This document shows positions 24,321 through 30,119 of a stretch of DNA of 30,119 nucleotides, piece by piece (the stretch's first letter is position 1; each line of letters opens with the position of its first letter). A program made the translations under genes and the position numbers. The notes beneath the pieces were generated by a model, which saw only the letters and a list, made by a program, of their open reading frames with translations, was not told the origin of the DNA and did not search any database. The DNA is from DYFC01 sp041658585 (lineage in GTDB: Bacteria; Nitrospirota; Thermodesulfovibrionia; Thermodesulfovibrionales; SM23-35), in the NCBI GenBank assembly GCA_041658585.1, contig JBAZZX010000037.1, positions 1 to 30,119 of the forward strand, written 5' to 3'.

Positions 24321-25349
24321 TTAGAGCGCCAGATACGCCTTCGGGTTTAGATCAAAACCGGCAATTTGTCCTGCCTTGAGATGATGGTATCCGGCAGCCG
24401 CGATCATAGCGGCATTGTCGGTGCAAAGCGATATTGAAGGCATAAAAATCTCCGCATTTTTTTCCTCCCCCATCTCTTTCATCCTTTTCCTTAATTCACT
24501 GTTTGCCGCAACACCGCCCGACATGACAACCCGTTTGATCCATGTTTTCTTTACGGCCCATTCGGTTTTTCTCACAAGGACATCGACAACGGCTGCCTGA
24601 AAAGACGCGGCTATATCGGACAAGGAGGAAGGTGGAAGGTGGAAGGATGAATCAGATGAGACCCCGGCTTTAAATGATGACCGCCTTACATAATTCAGCA
24701 CCGCAGTTTTTAATCCGCTGAAACTGAAATCAAGGGTTTCCGGCAGATAGGCCCTCGGAAAATCAATCGCCCCCGGGTTTCCATCCTTTGCAAGTTTATC
24801 TATCACCGGGCCTCCCGGATATCCGAGACCGAGAAGTTTTGAAACCTTATCGTATGCTTCGCCTGCGGCGTCATCCCGCGTTCTGCCTAATTCCCTGTAC
24901 TTTCCAAAACCCTCAACTTTGTATAATGAAGTATGCCCTCCTGAAACAATAAGCGCAATAAAAGGAAACCCCGGGCTCGGTTCTTCAAGGAAAGATGCAA
25001 AGACATGTCCCTCAAGATGGTTTACCGCAACAAGAGGAATACTGTTTGCATAGCAGATAGCCTTTGCAAATGAGCAACCCACGAGCAGAGAGCCGATCAG
25101 TCCGGGACCGTAGCATACTGCAATCCCGCATAGATCTTTAAGTTGGACGCCCGCAGTTTTCAATGCCTCATCAACAACAGGCCATAGCATTTCAATATGC
25201 CTGCGGGATGCAAGCTCCGGGACAATACCTCCATATTTCTTATGTATCTCAGTCTGGCTTGATATGATGTTGGAAATTATCGTTGCGCCGTTTTCAACAA
25301 CAGAAGCGGAAGTATCGTCGCATGACGTGTCTATGCCGAGGATCAACAC
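24321..25349 (-). CDS. tsaD: tRNA N6-adenosine threonylcarbamoyltransferase
   Basis: A 342-residue ASKHA-fold enzyme that transfers threonylcarbamoyl to A37 of ANN-reading tRNAs with TsaB and TsaE. The markers are GIDTSCDDTS, the metal-binding HLEGH (H111, H115), IVSGGHTSLY, GEAYDKV, LDFSFSGLKTAV, VMSGGVAANSELR and CTDNAAMIA. Residues 224-242 (SSFKAGVSSDSSFHLPPSS) are an unusual Ser/Pro-rich insert encoded over a 7-bp tandem repeat. The start is GTG, 9 bp after the lolA stop, indicating one transcript. Confidence 0.96.
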   Translation of the reverse strand: MLILGIDTSCDDTSASVVENGATIISNIISSQTEIHKKYGGIVPELASRRHIEMLWPVVDEALKTAGVQLKDLCGIAVCYGPGLIGSLLVGCSFAKAICYANSIPLVAVNHLEGHVFASFLEEPSPGFPFIALIVSGGHTSLYKVEGFGKYRELGRTRDDAAGEAYDKVSKLLGLGYPGGPVIDKLAKDGNPGAIDFPRAYLPETLDFSFSGLKTAVLNYVRRSSFKAGVSSDSSFHLPPSSLSDIAASFQAAVVDVLVRKTEWAVKKTWIKRVVMSGGVAANSELRKRMKEMGEEKNAEIFMPSISLCTDNAAMIAAAGYHHLKAGQIAGFDLNPKAYLAL

Positions 25350-25358
25350 AAAAGGCTC

Positions 25359-26030
25359 TCAGGGATTATGCTCTACGATTGCCGTACCCTTAGGCAATGA
25401 AGGCGTAAAAAAGACGTCTTCAATGCCGGTATTGATTTTCACTTCCTTAAGGGCTATGGTAATTTTATTGGAAGCAGAATCATATATCGTGAGTGATTTA
25501 ATAGGGAATACGCCGTCGGATGTTTCGACTTCAAGGGACAGTATCGTCCCCATCGGCTTTTTGGGTTTAAGGAACAGCCTCCCGTTCTTTTCCGTTACAG
25601 AGAATTCTTCCTGTATCTTGCCCAGCCCGCTCAAAAGGACTATCGGCGTTTGTCCGTAGGTATTGCTATCAAAGGCGCTCTTGAATGCCTGTTTCTCTTT
25701 TTTCTGATATATCACAACCGAGTCATTATTAATAAAAATCTCTGCGGAATTTTCTCCTTTATAAATGACCTTCATCTTCTGCGGCTTTTTTATAAACAAC
25801 TGACCATTATAGGTATCGGTGCGCTTAAGATCTTTCAGAAAACTCTGCTGGGAAAAACTGCCGCTCAGGTCCTTGATGTTCTCATAGGCTTTCTGAATTC
25901 TGGCAACCTCCTCCCCGGCAGACAGAGCATATGAGGTCCCGGCAAGAGGAAAAATGCAGAAGAGAAAAGATAACAAACTAATCACGGCTAAAAATAAGAA
26001 ATGCTTATCATTACTTTCCGTTTTTATCAT
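25359..26030 (-). CDS. lolA: LolA-like outer-membrane lipoprotein carrier
   Basis: About 223 residues with a signal peptide (hydrophobic run FLFLAVISLLSFLFCIFPL ending near SYA). The mature part has the LolA/LolB half-barrel pattern: IQKAYENIKDLSGSFSQQS, then GQLFIKKPQKMKVIY and an unclosed series of beta strands ending LPKGTAIVE. It would carry lipoproteins across the periplasm. The ATG at 26030 is chosen because a perfect GAAGGAG lies 9 nt upstream; the upstream in-frame ATG at 26054 includes that ribosome site in its coding part. tsaD follows 9 bp after it. Confidence 0.88.
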   Translation of the reverse strand: MIKTESNDKHFLFLAVISLLSFLFCIFPLAGTSYALSAGEEVARIQKAYENIKDLSGSFSQQSFLKDLKRTDTYNGQLFIKKPQKMKVIYKGENSAEIFINNDSVVIYQKKEKQAFKSAFDSNTYGQTPIVLLSGLGKIQEEFSVTEKNGRLFLKPKKPMGTILSLEVETSDGVFPIKSLTIYDSASNKITIALKEVKINTGIEDVFFTPSLPKGTAIVEHNP

Positions 26031-26351
26031 GCTTTTTGACTCCTTCTTTTCCATTTAATAAAAAGTTCGTGCTTTTTGAGCGAAAATCGCAATATCAGAG
26101 AGTTTATTCTTAACAGTAACAATATTATGCCAGTTTATTTTCAGATTCATTATTCTAAGCCAGAATATACCTTATTAATAAGCATAACACACGGTTTTTC
26201 TATTGACAATACACATTGACATTACACGCTTGTCCTCAACAAACCACGGACGCCAAACAGGAGAGATTAAAATCCGTTCCGTTCCCTTTGAAGAACACAA
26301 AGCAGGGGAAGATCGCGAGCGTTTCTTTCCGTTCCAATTGGGCATCGTAAA

Positions 26352-26499
26352 TACTAAGGAGATCATAAGTAAAGCCACATTCACCAGGGAATCTCCCCAT
26401 CCCCTCTTTGCCAAAGAGGGGTATATTGCCTCCCTTTGGCAAAGGGAGGTTAGGAGGGATTTTATAGATAAAGTGGCTTTACGTATGAATTCCTTAGTA
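26352..26499. repeat. 148-bp MITE-like palindromic element with nested hairpins
   Basis: The outer arms 26353-26378 and 26473-26498 (ACTAAGGA...GTAAAGCCAC) are inverted copies with 3 mismatches in 26. Inside are two perfect hairpins: CCCCTCTTTG/CAAAGAGGGG (26401-26421) and CCTCCCTTT/AAAGGGAGG (26429-26449). The sequence is non-coding; open frames across it on both strands are products of the repeat. Bases 26055-26351 and 26500-26630 on either side hold no recognisable gene. Confidence 0.65.
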
Positions 26500-26632
26500 A
26501 CTTCCGGGGCGTTGAATGCGAGGAGAAATGCTCGTTCCTCAGCGGATATGGCGAGATAGATCAGTAACGTGATGTCCGCTTTTTTGTTGCGCCTACAAAT
26601 ACTCAGAATTGGGATGCGGTTAGAATTGCTGA

Positions 26633-26779
26633 TTACCAATCATACTTCTTCGGTTGTCCCAATCTTTCAAGGAGCGCATTTACTTCCTTTTTAAGCTCAA
26701 TCATACGATGTTCTCTATCTATAAAAAGTCTATTTATCCTTTCAATTTCCTTCAGTTTCAGCCTTATTTCCTCTCCCGC
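26633..26779 (-). pseudogene. C-terminal coiled-coil tail of a PAS-type sensor kinase (remnant)
   Basis: A 48-codon frame without a start. It reads EEIRLKLKEIERINRLFID, then REHRMIELKKEVNALLERLG, then QPKKYDW and stop. This matches the linker helix (LERFN-REFRMIELKKEINELLKKLG) found between PAS domains and kinase cores in many Nitrospirota and Desulfobacterota sensor proteins. A TGA precedes it at 26780-26782, and no PAS or kinase domain is next to it. Confidence 0.55.
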
Positions 26780-26891
26780 TCAAGTCCTCACAGCCGTCGC
26801 TGGCATTGCAAGAAATAAGACCTGCCCACGATTGCTGTCAATATTAATTAAGTCAATCAAAGAACGCTATTATGGAAAAAATATTCTTTTG

Positions 26892-27392
26892 TTATTTGGG
26901 TTTTTCGCATATTAGTCTTGCCTTGATGGCATTGGTTAGTTCCTCTGCAATTTCGTAAGGCAATTTAGAGCTTTCAGAATTGTTGTTTTCTATGTTGAAT
27001 TTGAGGAGGCTTTCACCAGTTTGGCAATTAATAATTTGCCCTCGACTAAAGACATTGAATGAACGTCTTTTGTGGCTCAAGCTGTAAATTTTGCCATCAA
27101 TTCTTATAGCACGGTCTACACAATCTGAAGATTGAATTACTTTACTGAACATGTGACTATCTTCTATCTGGTCTTTCAACTGTTCGGTAGTTGCAACAGC
27201 AATCTGATGCGGAAGGAGCCTGTATTGTTCTTCTTCGACAAAGGCTGCGTCGCCATTAAATGGTGAGATCACAAGTGTGTCAAAAGCTGACAGCGGTTGA
27301 CATGTAGATGTGGGCTTTAGGTAATACGTATTACGGCAACCGATGCTAAGAAACAGCACAACCATGATGCAGATCACGAGATTCTTATTCAT
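26892..27392 (-). CDS. orphan outer-membrane or periplasmic lipoprotein
   Basis: A 166-residue protein with a type II signal peptide: MNKNLVICIMVVLFLSIGC, lipobox LSIGC with Cys19 as the lipidated residue. The mature part is an alpha/beta fold with FDTLVISPFNGD, HQIAVATTEQLKDQIEDS and a C-terminal helix IAEELTNAIKARL. This layout recalls small lipoproteins of the DUF4410 kind, but I do not claim membership. GGAGG stands 5 nt before the ATG, so the start is firm. It is downstream of the NYN gene, 350 bp away, and probably a separate unit. Confidence 0.8.
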   Translation of the reverse strand: MNKNLVICIMVVLFLSIGCRNTYYLKPTSTCQPLSAFDTLVISPFNGDAAFVEEEQYRLLPHQIAVATTEQLKDQIEDSHMFSKVIQSSDCVDRAIRIDGKIYSLSHKRRSFNVFSRGQIINCQTGESLLKFNIENNNSESSKLPYEIAEELTNAIKARLICEKPK

Positions 27393-27744
27393 GTTTCCTC
27401 CGTTTTCTTTTCAGTCGTTGAGCGGTATGCCCGACTCGAACTGATGGTTGGCGTCGGGTTCCATCACAGTCAACCAGTTGGTAGACGAAAACCGCCCCGA
27501 TAATATCGGATTTTGTATGTTAGTCAGATAAAGCTCGACTTTCCCCATAGTTGATTACCGATAATAAGTTACACTATTTTCAATTTTTTGAAAAGCGCGG
27601 AAGGAGTTGTTATTTTGAAGCTACAGTATTTATTTTTCAACCTTTGCCCCGAACTACGCATAGCCTTTTCGTTTCTAACACCTACGTACAAACAGCCTAA
27701 GCAAGTCTCAATATTCGAGAATTATCAAGAGAAATGTGTATTGG
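27393..27744. other. gap with overlapping inverted repeats, no gene seen
   Basis: Bases 27422-27495 contain several possible pairings: GCGGT with ACCGC, CCCGAC (27430-27435) with GTCGGG (27453-27458), and AACTGATGGTTG with CAACCAGTT. On the minus strand this would be the leader of the lipoprotein gene. The remainder (27500-27744) is AT-rich with no convincing frame. Confidence 0.4.
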
Positions 27745-28614
27745 TTAGGAGTTGTCTTTTTCTGGCCAAAGAACATCAACAGGAAGATCTATGTAGCCTT
27801 TTGCATCGCGTTTCCATGCAAGCTGAATCTCTTTTAGTTCTTCTTTAACATAATCTTGGTCACTGGCGGCCATAGGCCCTACGTATCCATTGTATGCTCT
27901 AAACGTTTCCCACCTGAATTTAACATCATAAAGTTCTTCAGCACCAGTTTTTTTTGAAACATAGACATAGCCATCATATGAACCCCGTACTTGATTGGAT
28001 ACTCTGTCGTCAGCTTCACAAAAAAGCTCTGAACACTTCTGCTGATTCAAATCTTTGATTGAAAAACGCGGATAATGATATTTGAAAAGACCTCGATAAT
28101 CTTCATATAGAAACAAAGTGGAATAAGCTTCATTTTGGAGATCAACAGGATAAGAGTCGCTCAACGCAACAAGAATAACTTTTATCTTATGTCTAAGCTT
28201 TTTTAAAGTTGGGATGAAGTCACGATCTGCTGAGACAAGAACAACTGCATCAGCATCAGATGCAAATTCTTCGAGCTTACCTGAAATTGTCATATCAACA
28301 CCTTTTTCGGACGGACCAGGTATATCTATGATATCAACATAAACACCAGTTTCCGCCCTAAGCCTATCAATCAACAAAGCGTGTTGGGTCTCATTAAAAC
28401 GTTTTTTTTCAGGGCCGAAACGTTTTTTTGAACAGATAAATTCAACCGACTCGCAACAGCCAGTAATATGCGGGAATTCAATGATCCTCTCATTGACAAC
28501 TTCCATCAAACCCGCGAGACTCAATTGCCGTGCAATATGCATGGAATCAATGCCAAGCTCCATAACTCTGTTCACATAATTGGGACCATCTACAAGTATC
28601 GGGATATTTGTCAT
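27745..28614 (-). CDS. NYN-domain (LabA-like, PIN-fold) putative ribonuclease
   Basis: 289 residues. The first about 165 form a NYN domain: ILVDGPNYVN (Asp9), EKGVDMTISGKLEEFA (Asp107) and VVLVSADRDFIPTLKKLR (Asp130, Asp132), the acidic set that binds a metal for RNA cleavage in this fold. The C-terminal about 120 residues (YHYPRFSIKDL onward) are not recognised; they are rich in aromatic and charged residues. AGGAG lies about 8 nt before the ATG. It sits 237 bp downstream of a SIR2-domain gene on the same strand, next to an insertion sequence, a setting typical of defence genes. The nuclease role is from the family; the defence role is inferred. Confidence 0.85.
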   Translation of the reverse strand: MTNIPILVDGPNYVNRVMELGIDSMHIARQLSLAGLMEVVNERIIEFPHITGCCESVEFICSKKRFGPEKKRFNETQHALLIDRLRAETGVYVDIIDIPGPSEKGVDMTISGKLEEFASDADAVVLVSADRDFIPTLKKLRHKIKVILVALSDSYPVDLQNEAYSTLFLYEDYRGLFKYHYPRFSIKDLNQQKCSELFCEADDRVSNQVRGSYDGYVYVSKKTGAEELYDVKFRWETFRAYNGYVGPMAASDQDYVKEELKEIQLAWKRDAKGYIDLPVDVLWPEKDNS

Positions 28615-28732
28615 GTAATTATTCTCCTAATACGAGCGTTAGCCAGAGCTGGCTTTTTCGGCGATTGGCTGCATGCGCTTGTTCTAAAGCCTTTGTAATA
28701 TTCCATTCTTACTAACCTTGACCCAGGTCGGT

Positions 28733-28756
28733 GCTTGGAGGGTCGCCCCTCCAAGC
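28733..28756. repeat. perfect 10-bp hairpin between the SIR2 and NYN genes
   Basis: GCTTGGAGGG (28733-28742) and CCCTCCAAGC (28747-28756) around a TCGC loop. There is no T tract on either side. It could slow transcription between the two genes, protect an mRNA end, or be part of a dispersed repeat. Confidence 0.5.
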
Positions 28757-28851
28757 CCTAACGCACCTCGCCACATGGTGTGCCTTGGTTTCTTGCATGC
28801 AGAAACGGTCGGGAGGCCATGTGCCTGGGAGTTGCAGTTGAACATCTTTGG

Positions 28852-29940
28852 TCATAATGAGGCGACATATTCCGTGAGTCCGCCATCGCATATGCGTAGA
28901 TTGTGACTTCCAAAGAATCTTTGAAACTTGGCTTTGGCGGCATCATCTTTGTATATCACGACGTCGATTTTCCGCCTCATCCCCTTGTGTTTCAATCGAA
29001 GTTCGGCGCTTTTTATTAAGTGTTTAAGCTCAAAGTCTGCCTCGGGCAAGGAATAACCGACAAATATCCACTTATTAGAATTCCCCAAGATGTTTTCGAC
29101 CTCGGACCAGATAGCGGGGTAGGCGGCTGTTCTAAAGGACTTTCTATAGCTGAATGTAGCAATGTGTGATGCGATGGCATTGTTACAGATCTTGCATTTC
29201 CTGTCTTCGGGACTGATACCCAGTGCGTTGTCAAAGTGCTTGTCAGTGAACTTTTCATCAAACAATCGGAAATCTGATTTTACGAGCCCGACTTTCTTGT
29301 GGAGGGATAGCTTGTTGTCAAGAAGATAGAAGAGGGTTTTGCAGTTCTCACAATAGACCCAATTGCTTGAGCCGTGTATCTTACAGATTTTAATCCCATC
29401 CTCGGGATTTCCTCTATTGTGGTCCTTCCAGTCGTACGATGGCGTTATATAGTTAATCCTTTGATCATGGTTAATACTCAATAGATGTTTCTCCAACACA
29501 ATGTCCCAGTTCATAACGATGAAGGAGCAACTCTCGGTCTGGTAATGTCTCAAGAGCGCCTCTATATCAGGAGAATATCTGTAGCGATAGTCTATGATTT
29601 GAAAAGTTCTGTAGATCAGCATTCTCCGCAAAGCTCTTAACAGCTTCGGTGAGTATTTAATACCCAGATGGTGCCCGCTACCAGCTGACAGGTCGATGAA
29701 TGTAAAGATATCTTCCAAGCTTGGAATCTCGTTACTGTCCTTCCAGCCAAAAACATCTTTCAAGAACTGTTTGATTGCTTGTGTGATAACATTGTCAATG
29801 GGGGTGCTGAATTCATCCGATGTGAGAAGTAATGAGAACTCAGCCTGTACAGGTAGGTCAGCACACTTGGAAAATCCCGCTCCCAAGATAAAGGCCACCC
29901 TTTTCGTCTCCCTATTGTGTATCAAGCGCTTTTTTATCAC
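28852..29940 (-). CDS. SIR2-like domain protein with zinc ribbon
   Basis: 362 residues from a GTG at 29940. AFILGAGFS (16-24) is the NAD-binding glycine motif, SLEDIFTFIDL and MNWDIVLEK (NWD 144-146) are typical of bacterial SIR2-like proteins, and KIHGSSNW (187-194) carries the catalytic-type His. Two CXXC pairs (CENC at 197-200 and CKIC further on) make a zinc ribbon, and WIFVGYSLPEADFELKHLI closes the fold. Such proteins act as NAD+ hydrolases in anti-phage systems or as deacetylases. The GTG is chosen because GAGGAG lies 5 nt upstream; the in-frame ATG at 30009 falls inside the insertion-sequence end and cannot be native. Confidence 0.85.
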   Translation of the reverse strand: MIKKRLIHNRETKRVAFILGAGFSKCADLPVQAEFSLLLTSDEFSTPIDNVITQAIKQFLKDVFGWKDSNEIPSLEDIFTFIDLSAGSGHHLGIKYSPKLLRALRRMLIYRTFQIIDYRYRYSPDIEALLRHYQTESCSFIVMNWDIVLEKHLLSINHDQRINYITPSYDWKDHNRGNPEDGIKICKIHGSSNWVYCENCKTLFYLLDNKLSLHKKVGLVKSDFRLFDEKFTDKHFDNALGISPEDRKCKICNNAIASHIATFSYRKSFRTAAYPAIWSEVENILGNSNKWIFVGYSLPEADFELKHLIKSAELRLKHKGMRRKIDVVIYKDDAAKAKFQRFFGSHNLRICDGGLTEYVASL

Positions 29941-30003
29941 GAAGTCTCCTCTTTTCTGAATATAGCACGAATAGAAAAGTAATGGGAAGCGATTGACCTC
30001 GGA

Positions 30004-30119
30004 TGTCAATAGTGGACACCAAACCTTTCATGCTGCAAGTTGTCCTGCATAGAAATATCTTTCATATACCACAGGGGAAAGATAGCCCAATCTTGCCTGT
30101 CGGCGCTGCCTGTTATAGA
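30004..30119 (-). mobile_element. end of an IS3-family insertion sequence (continues beyond the window)
   Basis: The terminus is taken at TGTCAATAGTGGACACC (30004-30020), the 5'-TG...CA-3' style of end used by IS3-family elements, just outside the transposase stop codon. The opposite end and any target duplication are outside the window. Confidence 0.75.
30028..30119 (-). CDS. IS3-family transposase (OrfB), C-terminal fragment
   Basis: The last 29 codons read YNRQRRQARLGYLSPVVYER, then YFYAGQLAA and stop. YN-x-R-R-x-x-x-LGYLSPV-YE is the standard C-terminus of the DDE integrase domain (rve) in IS3-family OrfB. It runs out of the right edge of the window. Confidence 0.88.
   Translation of the reverse strand, partial: YNRQRRQARLGYLSPVVYERYFYAGQLAA

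Noticed and set aside
26203..26559. 118-codon frame on the plus strand
   Set aside because: It also runs through the palindromic element; no family resemblance.
26175..26639. 154-codon frame on the minus strand from a TTG
   Set aside because: It reads through the palindromic element at 26352-26499 and has no ribosome site or recognisable domain.
27588..27848. 86-codon frame on the plus strand preceded by AAGGAG
   Set aside because: It overlaps the end of the NYN gene and has no recognisable sequence; the ribosome-like site is probably chance.
28620..28860. Possible integron attC site between the SIR2 and NYN genes
   Set aside because: The GTTAG...CTAAC pairs are in the wrong order and orientation for the RYYYAAC...GTTRRRY core sites, and no integrase or cassette array is seen.
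30007..30009. ATG as start of the SIR2 gene
   Set aside because: It is part of the insertion-sequence end; the GTG at 29940 has a strong ribosome site and fits the family N-terminus.

Overview
The window (about 47% G+C by eye) comes from a Gram-negative bacterium. The envelope genes show this: LspA, Lgt, a LolA-like lipoprotein carrier, ArnT-like lipid glycosyltransferases and an outer-membrane beta-barrel. A tetrahaem cytochrome c, a sigma-54 activator, an EF-G paralogue and many short palindromic elements fit an anaerobic Nitrospirota or Desulfobacterota lineage. The lineage is inferred from gene character, not proven.

Left part (1-7.5 kb): the 3' end of a sigma-54 enhancer-binding protein gene, then a tetrahaem cytochrome c gene preceded by a good -24/-12 promoter and upstream direct repeats. 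On the minus strand is a nickel/cobalt ECF uptake operon (outer-membrane barrel, CbiM-PDGLE fusion, CbiQ, CbiO) with a structured leader RNA. A decayed patch follows (RelE-like/GIY-YIG chimeric remnant plus a palindromic element). Then panC with a small thioredoxin-fold gene, and a divergent RseC-like gene.

Centre (7.7-16.4 kb, plus strand): EF-G paralogue, ileS, a 165-bp inverted-repeat element, lspA, an ArnT-like GT-C glycosyltransferase, a PAP2 phosphatase and lgt. This is a housekeeping and lipoprotein/lipid-carrier block.

16.5-23.6 kb: a surface-sugar cluster. On the minus strand lie a second ArnT-like transferase, a DegT/ArnB-type aminotransferase, an ArnC-like GT2, a TVP38 membrane protein and a Gfo/Idh/MocA dehydrogenase. 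A third ArnT-like gene is divergent. The set fits synthesis of an amino sugar on a nucleotide, its transfer to undecaprenyl phosphate, and its transfer onto lipid A or another acceptor in the periplasm.

23.7-26 kb: a YgbA-family (nitrosative-stress) gene whose only interruption is an in-frame TGA at what I recall as a conserved cysteine, followed by a plausible bacterial SECIS hairpin. It is a selenoprotein candidate. A lolA-tsaD pair follows.

26-30.1 kb: an accessory region with a MITE-like palindrome, a PAS-kinase tail remnant, an orphan lipoprotein, a NYN-domain nuclease and a SIR2-domain protein. The end of an IS3-family element lies directly upstream of the SIR2 gene. The SIR2/NYN pair looks like a possible defence locus.

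No tRNA, rRNA or CRISPR array was seen.
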